Below, piece by piece: positions 43,001 through 53,506 of a stretch of DNA of 64,000 nt; position 1 is the stretch's first letter, and each line of letters begins with the position of its first letter. The DNA is from Hortaea werneckii (taxonomy: Eukaryota; Ascomycota; Dothideomycetes; Mycosphaerellales; Teratosphaeriaceae). Location of the stretch: assembly GCA_037044905.1 (NCBI GenBank), contig JBAOKB010000145.1:1-64000 (forward strand). Direction: 5' to 3'. The notes under the pieces are model-generated. The model did not search any database. It was not told the DNA's origin and saw only the letters and a list, made by a program, of their open reading frames with translations. Made by a program: the position numbers and the translations under genes.

Positions 43001-43171
43001 AACCCGCCAATCGCCGGCAGCGGCATGAGCGGCACGGTCGGCAGTCCCGGCGATGCCGGCACGGGTACCGATCTCAGTACGTTCGATAATAATCGCCGCC
43101 GGCGCCGGGCGGAGCGGGCGAGAAGGTTGGAGGCGGCGCAGGGGAGGGGGAATAGAGTTGAGTTTGAGTAG
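40097..43171 (+). CDS. cytochrome-b561/DUF2427-type membrane protein with long disordered tail
   Basis: One exon, 1024 residues. Residues ~55-230 hold five membrane segments with family-type His positions (LILGHGVLAAIVF, VKVHVYLQILTVFL, PHHGIGVAVYVLVLAQFL, VWVHKLLGRSIALLGIVQ), the pattern of eukaryotic b561-like domains in fungi. The remaining ~790 residues are hydrophilic, rich in Arg, Ser, Pro and Gly. They contain two related short segments (GWGKKILAGAGALGAYEWWKHKR and, at ~420, DRLLGAGAGIGAFAGIKSLL) of a fungal Gly-rich helix type, and a third at ~560 (LGAIAGFREWYKRRG). Family members move electrons across membranes or bind haem. The tail suggests a scaffold or regulatory role. Confidence 0.88.
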   Translation: MSDSDLAPAGSSSYSSSTLHVGDGTWDNGRDTFLLPNLVGLNFETMRYNGMGNRFANLPGYYKLILGHGVLAAIVFLAVVPAAIFMAKFYRGDPRTAVKVHVYLQILTVFLLTVVFVLGYFAVGPERSLTNPHHGIGVAVYVLVLAQFLFGWLMSRLEKKRKDPMALTRIPKKVWVHKLLGRSIALLGIVQIALGLTLYGSPKSLFMLFAIAGAFLVFGYLALDRRYYEERRAEWGVDGQNEFYSDYNSSYLSGTQTDFTQDRRQRQGRPHSQEREGGGWGKKILAGAGALGAYEWWKHKRDQKRERREERDYGDESVFDDDGHDRRYRGTPTGMASSAGPEMGPSMGPSGVSSQPSTRPPPGVMYGAGSVPTGVESRAPPHRPRSRQARLPPTEESRLSPESWEDEKYSESQRPHTWRDRLLGAGAGIGAFAGIKSLLDRRNSRRRPQYEDDYREKRYRPPLGGNQNMVSQTDVSRVEAGDAPMSPPNARIAGEAPNTPSQTPSRPPRRPMGRSSMDSMSYDDEESFVGGSPRRHEPQHKHEEDPNTLRNSVATLGAIAGFREWYKRRGERKERQQADRLRRQDREDEERFNRRNSMHYPRMQDSHAGRRESDTGTLMTGVSGPAAETHGFMSSQPELSRTNFSQSRVDTNAPPLPANAGAVPSMGPSTMEPGYGQQHSGPYDPNASGYHLPPPPPGPPPQNLQMPHGAVNPDPNRLMSHEDVQQSGPSEGGPYGSSAAAATLAGGAAASSHATNRQRRASHSQSPSRFGNSGTDSQSRLEGKRADENAIASTSQVQNSTADPSASGAPNPVGSPPVSVKMHMHRDGQHVTLRRLSEEEAAAERTARRQERMERRSARQRTRRGSSLSSGQESDAAPPGSNAKYRRHGGGGGNGKRHHRVRDSSQQPYSNVPAPPASLSTIGSGTPTGGAGGRRQSSELNLPPAVPAHGVPTSSAGGASPPVAPANLNPPIAGSGMSGTVGSPGDAGTGTDLSTFDNNRRRRRAERARRLEAAQGRGNRVEFE

Positions 43172-44200
43172 TAAGGCTGCGGAGATGGTGGAAGTGAGGT
43201 GAAGTCGATGGATGTTTGGGTATGGGTGAGGGAAGGGAAGGGTAGGGGATGGGATGGGATTGGATGGGATGATTGGTTGGGTTGTTTGTTTTTATACTTC
43301 TATTGCATGAGCGAGGGTTTGGAAGGGAGGAGGCGTTCTATATGATTGGGCTGGGTTTTCCTTCTCTTCGGCGGGGAAGGGTGTTCACCGGGGCGCTTCT
43401 GGGAGTTCTTCACTTCTGCCCTCCGCATCCTGCCCTCCGAGCCTTTCATCTTCCCCTTCTTCTTCTTCCTCTCCCTCGAGTCTGGCAGATGAAATCACGA
43501 ACTCTTGTCCGAGGGAGAAGAAGCTGGGTATGGGCTTGGGGACGGCGGGAGCGGGGTGGAAGGAGGGAACGCAAGAAAAGGAAACGAAACGGCTGATGTC
43601 GCATGTGTAGATATGCTCTCCCCCCGTTTTTATAATGAAGTGTACGCAGCGTTTGTTTTCCTGGGCCCCTTGCACTTAATAGAAAGAGAGCAATATGAAC
43701 TTGAGATTCACTGAAGGTTCCGCATTCCACTTTGAGGTAAGACCTTTTTTATTCTTTTTTTTTTTTGGATTTCCTGCTTTCCATGGCCGTGAGTGGATAG
43801 AACGGTAAATGGTCGATGTTCTATCCGTGATGCAGATCTTACTATGTAAATTCAACCTACGACTGTATCTTCCCGCTATCTTAACGTTCGGTCTATCCGT
43901 CAATAGTTGAGTACACCATAATTGTACATCTCCAGTACTGGCATAGCATAGTCGCCCGCGGAACAGAGTTGAACGCCCACATCGGACTTCCTGTAGTTCT
44001 TCGTGCAATGGAGACATCGGGGACGGGAACTCCAGGAAAGCGGGGGTGAAAAAGTTGGTGTCTCAGGCACTCACGAGTTCGCTACGGCTGGTCCCGTGCC
44101 GAAGCAGGAGAGCTCTGTGGTTGCGACTTCAACTTTCTATCCGGACGCGACCAGACGCTTACTCCAGCCGATTCACGTCAGTCTACTCTGCAGCTCGACC
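43172..44200. other. intergenic region with G-rich tract
   Basis: The first 100 bases, the likely 3' UTR of the b561 gene, form a G-run array. Short frames elsewhere are unsupported. The right part is the MIC60 promoter. Confidence 0.55.
43218..43268 (+). repeat. G-quadruplex-type tract, nine G runs
   Basis: Nine runs of three or four G, mostly separated by 2-3 nt and once by 7 nt, occur within 51 bp on the coding strand, just after the b561 gene stop codon. Confidence 0.85.
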
Positions 44201-46187
44201 ATGCTGCGATCCGCCGTTGCCCGGAGTGGCGCTCGAGCCGGGCGAGGCTTCGCTCCGAGAACCCAATGGCAGTTCCGGGTGAGTTGATTCAAAGTCCACC
44301 AGGGCTGGAGGCCGCTAGCAGAAGCATTGAAGCGCTGACATTCGTGATGGGGGAGTAGAGAACGTTCGCCGATGCGCCACCTGATCGGACAGTGCTGCCC
44401 GGCTCCCAGAGTGCGTCGGCGGCTGGTGTTCCTCAGGCTCCCGTCCTGGGTGGGAACCCTCCGCCGCCGCAACAGGCCGCTGCCTCGCAAGTCCCGAAAG
44501 AGCCGCCTCCGCCGCCGAGTTCGACCCCGCCAAAGCCGCGACGACGATTCCGCAGGTTCCTGCTTACCATGTTCCTGTTGACTTCCCTCGGCTACGGTGG
44601 AGGCGTCTGGTATTCCCTCCAGTCGGACAACTTCCACGACTTCTTCACCGAGTTTGTCCCGTACGGTGAGGATGTTGTGGCCTACTTTGAGGAGCGCGAG
44701 TTCCGGAAACGTTTCCCGGTGAAGGAGTACAACGACAACAAGTGGCAGCAGATTCGCGGGGAGAACAAGGTCACCATTGGACGACAGAGCGGAGTTGAGC
44801 CAAAGGCCGCAGAGAAGAGTGGTTCGAGCGCATCTTCCGCGAACAAGGTCCAGGAAGGTGCCAAGCCGCAGCCTGAGAAGGCCCAGCAGACACCCGGTGC
44901 GGCTAGCGAGAGGGAAAAGACGCAGGCCGTGGAGTCTGCGAAGAAGAGCGAGGATGTGTCTTCTGCAGCAAAGGCAGCGCCAGCCGTCGACCACGTCAAC
45001 ATTGCCCAGGCCACTGAGCCGGTCGTTCAGAACCTAGTCAACATGGTCAATGGCGTCATCGCAGCCGTGAATGCCTCCCCCGAAGATGCGTCAAAGTACT
45101 CCAGCACGATTCAGACCATGAAGAACAACGTGGAAAAGGTCATCAGCGACATCAGCACGATGAAGGACTCCGCTGCCCAGGAAGCCGAACAGGCGCTGAA
45201 GAACGCTCACACGGAATTTGACAGCGCCGCAAAGGAGCTGGTTTCTCGATTGGAACACGAACTCCGCGCCCAGGAAGGCAAGTGGAGAGAAGAGTACGAA
45301 TCCGAGCGCGAACGTCTATCAAGCACCTACCAGAACCGACTCCGCGCCGAGCTGGAAGCCGCTGAGAAGGTGTCCGAGGAGAAGAACAAGAACGCGCTCC
45401 TCGAGCAGGAAATCGCCCTCCAGAAGGCTTACATGCAGACCGTCGCCGACAAGGTCGAGGCGGAGCGCAACGGCCGTCTCGCCAAGATCGACGCCCTCTC
45501 CGAGAGCGTCAGCGAGCTGGACAAGCTGACCGGCGAGTGGAACCAGGTCCTCGACGCCACCCTCCGCACCCAGCACCTCCAGATCGCCGTCGAGGCCGTG
45601 CGCGCCAAGGTCCTGGAAAGCGAGTACCCGACCCCTTTCCTCAACGAGCTCGTCGCGCTGAAGGAAGTCAGCGGCGAGGACGAGGTGGTCAACGCGGCTA
45701 TCGCTTCTATCAACCCCCTCGCCTACCAGCGCGGTATCCCGAGCCCGGCGAGCTTGATCGAGCGTTTCCGACGTGTGGCGTCTGAAGTGCGCAAGGCTAG
45801 CTTGCTCCCCGAAGACGCCGGTGTGGCCAGCCATGCCGCGTCGGCCGTCCTGTCCCGCATGATGTTCGCCAAGAAGAGCGATCGTGGTCTGCCCGAGGGC
45901 GATGATGTTGAGGCTACGCTCGCACGGACAGAGGTCCTGCTTGAGGAGGGTGACTTGGATGCTGCGGCGCGTGAGATGAACGGATTGAAGGGCTGGGCTG
46001 GTGTGCTGAGCAGGGATTGGGTCGGTGAGTGTAGGAGGGTATTGGAGGTTAGGCAGGCGGTTGAGGTAAGTTTGCTTTTGCTTTTTGCAGCGATCAAGTT
46101 CACTTTTGCGAGGGGTATCTTTGCTAACTAATATTCTTGCAGGTTATCGCTACCGAGGCGCGGTTGCAGTCGCTTTTGGTCGAGTAG
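44201..46187 (+). CDS. MIC60: MICOS complex subunit MIC60 (mitofilin)
   Basis: Three exons (44201-44278, 44359-46065, 46143-46187; introns of 80 and 77 nt) encode 609 residues. The N-terminus is an Arg/Ala-rich mitochondrial presequence that continues across the first intron (QFRRTFADAP). A Pro-rich stretch follows, then one membrane helix (RFLLTMFLLTSLGYGGGVW, about residue 80), a long coiled coil (residues ~270-400, QEAEQALKNAHTEFDSAAKE), and the conserved mitofilin signature near the end (LARTEVLLEEGDLDAAAREM). The last 14 residues come from the short third exon. The protein sits in the mitochondrial inner membrane and shapes crista junctions. Confidence 0.95.
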
Positions 46188-46810
46188 GCTGCTTTCTTCT
46201 TCGTAAACCCCCTCCCTAGTAGATTCTCGCGCTCCCCGAGCTGTTCTAGCGGCCGGTGCGCTTTGTAAACATACTATAGACACCCTGTCCAACACGAATC
46301 CTGTACAGCAACAAAAGTTCCCGAGCTCTTCGAAGCCTTCATCCTGTGTACTTTATTCTATGGCTATTGTTTGCCTTCATCTATCGGATCTCTTGCGCAT
46401 TGGAGTGACCAGGCCGAGGGCTGGGTTGTTACTGACTCTATTGACCGCTGGCGGTGAGTACGTTGATCTTCACTATGTTGATCAAAGGGATTTAGCGCTG
46501 AAGCTGGGTACAATGATTCTCACTACGCTGGGTGGGGTGCTAGGGGACTCCTTGGCATGTCTGGATGATTCGGTTTTCACCACGGGACTTAGCCCGATAT
46601 CTATTTATGGAGACAGTCGTCAGTTCTGTTCGCAAATATTGCAGGCAAAACCCGGCTATGCAATAGGAATAGGGGTCAAAGACACATATGGGCGTTCTTT
46701 CGATCTTGATATTTCCACCACATGAGATTAAGGTCAAAGGACCTCAACAGCATCAATCTTGCGAAAAATCTTCAGTTCACTGTAAGCTTGAGGCGACGTA
46801 CTCCATCGGT
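46188..46810. other. convergent intergenic region
   Basis: Lies between the 3' ends of MIC60 and the HET gene. A 121-codon frame at 46360 (+) lacks recognisable features and is not called. Confidence 0.5.
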
Positions 46811-48911
46811 TCAAAAAGCTTCGAATTCGACTTTGCCATCTTCGCGGTCAACGAGCCGTTTCAGTCCGCCCATCTTTCCCGTGCGAGAGGTGGGCGGTGG
46901 AAGCGTTTCGAATTCTAATTCGACCTCTGGCTCCGTAATGCCGACAACCGTCATGCGAGTGGAGAACTTCCAGCCGTCTTTGAGGGTGAGGGTGAACGTG
47001 GCCGCGTGACCCGAGAATCGGTACTCACGGTGAGTCACATAATTTCGCCACGCCTGGAGTGACCATGAGCGGTCGTGCGACTTGCGCGTGTGCCTTTTCA
47101 CGACCAGGCTGCCGCGGCAGATATAGTCTTTCGACTCATCCGCCTTAATGGCATATTTCGCCGTACAGGTCACTTCTAGCGTCTCGTTGAGGTTTCTGAT
47201 ATGGATTAGTAGGGCGGCGGCGTCGTTGTACGTGAATCTTGTGACCACGACCGGTTTCAGTGACGAGGCATCCGGGAGGCTCGTCACGGCGGATATCTGA
47301 CTCCGAGGGACAACACCTAAGACTTCCAGCGAGCCACGATCATGTCCCTTGAAAGCACAGACCGACATCTTGAGCGGACCGCAGTAAAAGTTCTCGTTTC
47401 CTCTCGATAACACGATTCGCAACTTTGCAAGCTCCTCGGCAACTGTCATGTCTTCGTCAGGCGTTCGCCACGCGTCTACCGGAAGGGACGACCCGGGAAC
47501 TGCCAAAGCTCGGCTAGAAGTTATCCTGGGGCAGAAGCCGTGGCCGGACCTCGCGACTGCAACGATGGCTGGATCCCCAAGCGGGAGCAATCTCTCCGGG
47601 TCAAATTGTGAATGTCGGGAAGGGGCATCTGGATCAGTACGTCTTTCGTACAGACCGAAGCTGTCTCGCCGAACAATGCCCAGCTTGATCTGTCCCTCGC
47701 TGCTATCCTCACAATTTAGCCTAGCTGTCCACAGTCCATCGCCTTCGTAGCGCACGAGAAAAGACCCACGTAGAGCCTGGCTGTCTAGTTGGAGCGCCTT
47801 GCCTCCAGAATAAGATTCCCGAAAGGCAATGTTGTTAGACCCGCGGAAGTCGGTGGGTGAGCGAGCGAGCAACATTCCTGGGTTCTTATCTACCGCCATG
47901 TCGTACCCCCAGGCAAGGATCGATTGGTCGTTGGAGCGGCGGATGATTTCTTCTTGTAGCCTCATGAACGCTCGTTCCCTCTCCCCGTACAACAGGGGGA
48001 TGTTCACATCGAACAGACCAAGGAGGCTGTATGCGCGATCTTCAATCCGCGACGTCATCCGATCTGCCGCCCACGACATGCGCTGAGCGATACTGTATCG
48101 CTTGAGCTCTTTGAGTCCACGCAGGAGATCAGCGTCGATGAGAGTCCTCGCCGCAATCGTCTCGACTAGCTGGTGGGATGACCCGAGCGGGTTCCAATCT
48201 ACACCGAAGAACCGGACTTCGCGGGGTGCTATAAGCTCTTGTAGAGTCCTGTGGAGCACATTATTCAGCAGGAGTAGCTCTGAAGAGAGTGGGAAAAGGC
48301 ATGAAGGACTACAGGCCCTGTAGCTTACCATCCCCGTGTGAACCAGGAACACTCCGTGAACGTGACTCGCCATTGTTGAGGGACTTCGCTCTCGCTGTCC
48401 GCGTCTGGTGCTTGACGGTCTTGACCATCGCCTGGCGTCACACTCACATCACCTTCTTCGTTTGGTGCCCTCGCATCGGAAAGCGGTGGACACTCGCTGC
48501 TGATGTCCCAGAGATACGCGTAGCAAACCTGCGCTTGCTGATACCTATCAATGACCAATTCCCGAAATGTCAGAACCGGCGAAGGTAAAAAAGCATAAAG
48601 GAAAACTCTCACCAGAAGAACATAGAATTAATCGCCTCGCTCAACTCGGCACTGCTCGTCTTATCAATACAGCAGGTATCGATCCAGACGTAGCGATACC
48701 CATCCCGTTCCGCCTGATCGACCGCATACCGCAGTTTCCGCCAGCCTTGCTTGTCGCGGATCTCCGGTCGATGCTGGTTCGCGAGATCCGCGTACAAAAT
48801 GTCGCCTTCGGGGTACCAGCGATGAGAGAGGATGGCGTAGCGCTCTTCGAGCGCGTCGGCGATCTCTTTGAGGTGGTAGGTGCCTTGTGCGTCAAGATAG
48901 AGGAGCCGCAT
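46811..48911 (-). CDS. HET-domain (heterokaryon incompatibility) protein
   Basis: Three exons (48911-48613, 48544-48329, 48248-46811; introns of 68 and 80 nt) encode 650 residues. The HET domain covers residues ~20-175 with its standard blocks: YAILSHRWYPEGDILYAD, YRYVWIDTCCIDKTSSAELS, SMFFWYQQAQVCYAYLWD (joined by splicing) and CSWFTRGWTLQELIAP (also joined). A following block, RMSWAADRMTSRIEDRAYSLLGLFDVNIPLLYGE, is the usual sequel in this family. The rest is a beta-rich, unassigned C-terminal domain. HET proteins trigger cell death when incompatible hyphae fuse and may have immune-like roles. No NACHT or repeat domain is present. Confidence 0.93.
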
Positions 48912-49162
48912 AGCTGTTCGAGCCTGTGTGTTTTAGTTTTCCCCTTTCCTTTTGGGACTGATGATCAGGACGTAGGTGGTGGACAGTATAGAAAGAAACT
49001 CCGTCGATTTCTGGGTGACTGGGCTACTGGATTCTGGAGCAATGCAATACGATGTGTCGGACGGGCAATAGAGTTAGTGGCGAAGATAGATAGATTTGTC
49101 TTTCTGCCCAACGGCCCAAGTGTTCTGGGCTTCGGAGGTGCGAAGTAGGTGAGCGGAATCGA

Positions 49163-49172
49163 TACCTAGGTA
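49163..49172. repeat. TACCTAGGTA palindrome
   Basis: A perfect 10-bp copy of the palindrome also present at 14205 and 22340, here about 250 bp upstream of the HET gene start. Confidence 0.75.
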
Positions 49173-50452
49173 ACAAGCGGCAGCACGAGCATAGATCTCT
49201 TTTGACAGAATGGCGAGCTTCAGTATTTTCTTCTTTGCACCGAGACGATCAGATCACAGAACGGCAGTTATAGGCACAGACACAGTCAAAGCCTCACCAT
49301 CTCTCAGCCCAGCTGAACTGCAGAGGGCGATCTACTGCCAAGCAAGAGGCCGCAGTGGCGGTGTCGCTTTCGGGCACTGCCTCCAGCATCTGGCTTTACT
49401 CAAGAAAGAAGGCACGAGATATGCTGTTTGGCATGTACAGAAAAGACTGCGGCTGGACTGCCTTTACAGCATCAGCCGCCTAAGCCGCTGAGACTGCATA
49501 GTCCCTTCTCTTGCTCGATTGACGCGAGAAGTCTGTCTGAATGCGGCGCGGAGGGGATTGGAATAGGACGCACGAAGGAAGCGTATGCGCCTCGCATGCA
49601 TGCAGGAAGGGATGCATTGGACAAGCATTTCCCCGCAGATAACGTGCTGATAGGGAGAAGTGAGGTGAGATGGGTGCCTGGGAAAAGAGGCACTAAACAC
49701 TGCGCATGTGTCACCCGACCTCTCAGCTGCTGTCCATGGATGGAAGTAACCGCCGAGTGCCTGAGGTTGGATCCCAGTGCACGTCCAGGTCCAATCTTGG
49801 AAACCTCTCAAACACTGCTGGGGAGTTTCCATCATTTGGTTTAGAATTCACCTAATCATGACTCTGGTGGTAAGACACGAAGCATGGACGGACCTAATAC
49901 AGGCGAGAAGCGATTGTTTTAAAAGACTTGCCGCACACTGCCGCCTTGTAGCCATGTGCGGGAATTCTTCCCAAACGCGTTCAGTGCAATGATAAAATGG
50001 CAACCGGAGTAATAATATGCTCAATGCCATCAAGTGCAATAATAGATCGTAAATAGATCGTATAGATTGGGCCTGCTAGGCGGCTGTCTCTGCCTTGATT
50101 CTGTTGACGACGGCAAGCCGCGGAAGCAATCGTCATCGGCTATCCATCAGTGTCTCAACCCGTTGGAGAGAGGAAAGCTACGGGAGTGGCTGATGATCGT
50201 TATCGAAGCGATGGTTTATAACAGCACATCACTACGTGTGCGCGCCCTTTTCCAAAGCTCGTTGTCCTCGCTCTGCTGGCAATGAGAGTTGTACTACTCT
50301 CCCATGGCTGCTAAATTAGCCGCCGTGAGGTACGTACCTGGGTGCGATTTGGGGAGAGCTCCAAAGCTGTCAGATGCATGCAACGGCTCGTGGATCGCGT
50401 CGCTCGCTTCGGGAGACGCCGCGCGACATTGAATGGCCGGATGGCATCGTCG

Positions 50453-50476
50453 TGACGTCAATTTCCCGATCGCGAT
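50453..50476. promoter_or_regulatory. CRE palindrome next to GATC-CGAT element, rhodopsin promoter
   Basis: TGACGTCA (50453-50460) is a perfect cAMP-response/ATF-type site. Eight bases later, GATCGCGAT (50468-50476) resembles the paired GAT/CGAT core of white-collar light-response elements. Both lie about 200 bp upstream of the rhodopsin ATG. Motif match only. Confidence 0.4.
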
Positions 50477-50669
50477 TGGGAGCTTGGGTGCGATAGATGC
50501 ACGCACGCACGCTTGCTTGCTTTGCCTCGCCAACCGTCCCCGCTTTCCTGTAACCTGATTTCAAGCTCCAATCTTCCCTCAAAACCATCTCCTCTTCCCC
50601 TTTCCCCCCATCCTGCCTTGCTTCTCATCACCTTTCATCTTGTGAAGCATATCAGATACTACCGTCAAG

Positions 50670-51825
50670 ATGATCGTCGACCCTGTTGAGGCTCTTAAGA
50701 AGACCGTCTCCGCGACGGCTACCGTCGCTCCTACCGCGTCGGTTTCCCCAGTCCCGACCGTGGTACCTTCGCTCCCGGAGTACCAGACCGCCAGCGAGAC
50801 TGGCAACAGGACGCTATGGTACGTAACACTCGACTGAGATGGTTGTTGAAGCTTCATCGAGCTTCCGACGTTCAGATGGAGCTCTGAGAGGCGACAAGCT
50901 TGAGCTCTGTCGATGGAAGAAGCTCGATGGGGAAGCTCTCAGCATACTCACAAAAGCCATCATTTTGAACGGCGAGCTAACACCGACTACAGGGTTGTCT
51001 TCGTTGTGATGCTGGTCGCCAGCGTCGTCTTCTCCGGCATGTCCTGGAGCGTGCCGATGGTCAGTTTTGGAGCTCCCAATCAATCCTCTGATCAGCAAGC
51101 TAACAACCTTGCAGTCTAAGCGTCTGTATCACGTTATCACCACGCTGATCACCATCACCGCTGCTCTGTCTTACTTCGCCATGGCCAGCGGCCACGGCGC
51201 TAGCTACCACCACGTTGTGGAGCGCGAGTCGCACCAGCACGTCCCGGACACCACCCACGACATCTACCGTGAGGTCTACTACGCCCGTTACATTGACTGG
51301 TCCATCACCACCCCGCTCCTGCTGCTCGACCTGTGCCTGCTCGCTGGCATGAACGGTGGCAGCATCCTGATCGCCATCGTTGCTGACCTGATCATGATCC
51401 TGACTGGTCTCTTCGCCGCCTACGGCGCTGAGGGCACCCCGCAGAAGTGGGGCTGGTACGCCATTGCCTGCATTGCTTACCTCGTCGTGATCTGGCAGCT
51501 CGCCTACCACGGCCGCGGCATGGCCATGAACAAGGGCGGCAAGGTCGGCAACTTCTTCGCTGCCATTGGTGGCTTCACCCTCATCATCTGGACCGTCTAC
51601 CCAATCATCTGGGGTATTGCCGACGGCTCCCGCAACATGAACCCTGACGAGGAGATCATCGCCTACGCCATCCTTGACATCCTCGCCAAGCCGATCTTCG
51701 GTGCCTGGCTTCTGTTCACCCACCAGAGCATGCCTGAGAGCAACGTTGAGCTCGGCGGCTTCTGGTCTCAGGGCCTCAGCGGCGAGGGCCAGATCCGCGT
51801 CGGTGACGACGACGAGGGTGCTTAA
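50670..51825 (+). CDS. microbial (type I) rhodopsin, proton-pump type
   Basis: Three exons (50670-50818, 50993-51059, 51115-51825; introns of 174 and 55 nt) encode 308 residues with seven membrane helices. Helix C reads YARYIDWSITTPLLLLDL: Asp133, Thr137 and Asp144 stand at the positions of bacteriorhodopsin D85, T89 and D96, the acceptor and donor set of outward proton pumps. Helix G reads LDILAKP: Asp260 and Lys264 match D212 and the retinal Schiff-base K216. The long Ser/Thr/Pro N-terminus has one glycosylation sequon (NRT). This places it with CarO/Leptosphaeria-type pumps rather than NOP-1, which lacks Asp at the donor site. Long open frames antisense to it are coding shadows. Confidence 0.95.
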
Positions 51826-52679
51826 GCGCATCATCCAACGCAAAGAGCTGCACGGGTACCTCGAGTGCCTCGCACGGCGGCTACTTATTGAAAAGTGGAG
51901 AATGAACACACGAACGAGTTGAGTTGTGGCGGTAGAGGATGGAGGCATGAAACACGACATGAATGCATCTGAACCGGATTGAGATACCTTTCTGGCGGAT
52001 AAGGCCATTGGCTCGATTGCGAGCAATGGGTCATTGTACCATATGTTAGCTAATGCGTAATGCCGCATGGCAATCTGGAGAAGAAAGGGCGTTGCCTTCC
52101 AGTCTCACTCATTTATTCTAAAGCTGCCCATCATCGCTAGTAAGTGCTCTGTTGGCGGCGCGGCTTGTGTTTGCATTCATCGTTCGTCGTCATTACAGCA
52201 CTCTCGAGTTAAGCGCCCTTCACCGCCAGTGCGGACTGCGGAGTGCCCCCAGAATCCAGACTCAGCTGAAACGACGATCACGAGGCGCCGGGCTGGGAAA
52301 GTGGGAACGGAGTCTGGAGCTTTCCCCGCAAAACGTCACGCAACCTTGTTTCCTTGGGAAACAGCAGCTCACATGCGCGCGCGTTTTACCGCCCAGAGGC
52401 AGGACCTCTCTCGAGTCCCCGTTCCCTTGACTGTTTTTGCATGCCAGCTAGCTTGTCCTTAGCAACCGTGCATGTGAAACTCTTGATCTTCGTCGCTGTC
52501 AACTCGACTGCTGTACTCACCACTCCACCACTCACCTCTTTCCATCAACTGCCACTACTGTCCACTTCAGAACACTCACCCCAAAGCTCCCCAATCCCAA
52601 GATCCGCAATCAACCAACTTAACACCCTCACCACCCATTCTTTTCCCACCCTCCCAACACCAACCCAACCTCGACTATA
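51826..52679. other. intergenic region
   Basis: Short unsupported frames. The last ~180 bases are C/T/A-rich with very few G, typical of a fungal leader for the RPEL gene. Confidence 0.5.
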
Positions 52680-53506
52680 ATGGCCACCCAACACCCCACC
52701 GACCCCACAACAGAGAACAGCGACAACACGGTCGACACGGCGCCCATAACCAATTCCCTCGAACGCCGCAACTCGCTGGAGAAGGCTCTGCAGCACCGCC
52801 CGGACGAGCAGGATCTCAAGGACCGCCATATCTTGCTCGATACCACGGCGGCGCCCGCCTTGCAGGCTAAAGCGGCTGAGCTGGAACGGCAGCGGGTGAT
52901 GGATAATTTGAGGAAGGTAGGTTAGATTGGTTGGATATTTGGTTGGAGGCTCTGCCTTTTTTTTTATTTTTTTTCTTTCCTTTTTTCTTTTCGGCGTCTC
53001 TGCTTCTACACACCGTTTTATTGGTCTGTCACGTATTTTGGGGTTGGTTGGAGATGGGGTGTTGGAGTTATTAGCTTGTATGAGGGAGATGAGAGAAGAG
53101 AATAAGGCAAGAGCGATGCAGGAACAATGTTCGGGGGAGAAAGGAGCGTGCAGAAAGGGAAGAGAGGAAGGGAGGGCTTGCTAAGAACACGTTCCATTTG
53201 CTAATACTCTCGTCTCACCCACAGGGTCTCGCTCACCGACCGGAAAAGGAAGAGCTAGTCGAACGCAATATCCTCGCCGGCGGTCCTGCCGCTCCGGCTT
53301 TGCAAGAGAAGCAGCGCGAGCTGGAGAAGCATATGCGTGCTGATAGTCTGGAGAAGCAATTGTCGAATCGGCCGAAGCCCGAGGACTTGATTAAGGAGGG
53401 GATTCTAAATGGTTTGTCTCACAAAGAGGGTGGAAGAGGCTGATTGGGGATGTTTGATATGCTGACGTTTTGTTTAGCTGATGAGAACCCGGTCGCGGAG
53501 AGCTAG
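52680..53506 (+). CDS. RPEL-repeat protein
   Basis: Three exons (52680-52916, 53225-53411, 53478-53506) encode 150 residues. Three consecutive RPEL-type repeats make up most of it: SLEKALQHRPDEQDL, NLRKGLAHRPEKEELVERNI (assembled across the first intron) and SLEKQLSNRPKPEDLIKEGI. Each of the first two is followed by a conserved AAPALQ element. In animals RPEL motifs bind G-actin (MRTF, Phactr). Fungal proteins of this kind are small and uncharacterised. The first intron, 308 nt, is the longest in the window. It contains a T-rich stretch and may hold regulatory sequence. The last exon adds only nine residues. Confidence 0.88.

Larger units (their letters stand above)
48912..50669. other. upstream region between HET and rhodopsin genes
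   Basis: About 1.8 kb without a supported gene, divergent in arrangement. It contains another TACCTAGGTA palindrome and, close to the rhodopsin, a CRE and a GATC/CGAT element. Small ACGC and TTGC microrepeats lie at about 50500-50525. Confidence 0.55.

Noticed and set aside
46360..46725. 121-codon plus-strand frame between MIC60 and the HET gene
   Set aside because: Plausible length but no recognisable features and located in a convergent 3' region.
51100..52068. 322-codon open frame antisense to the rhodopsin
   Set aside because: It mirrors the GC-rich third exon, lacks any recognisable domain, and its length follows from codon bias of the real gene.
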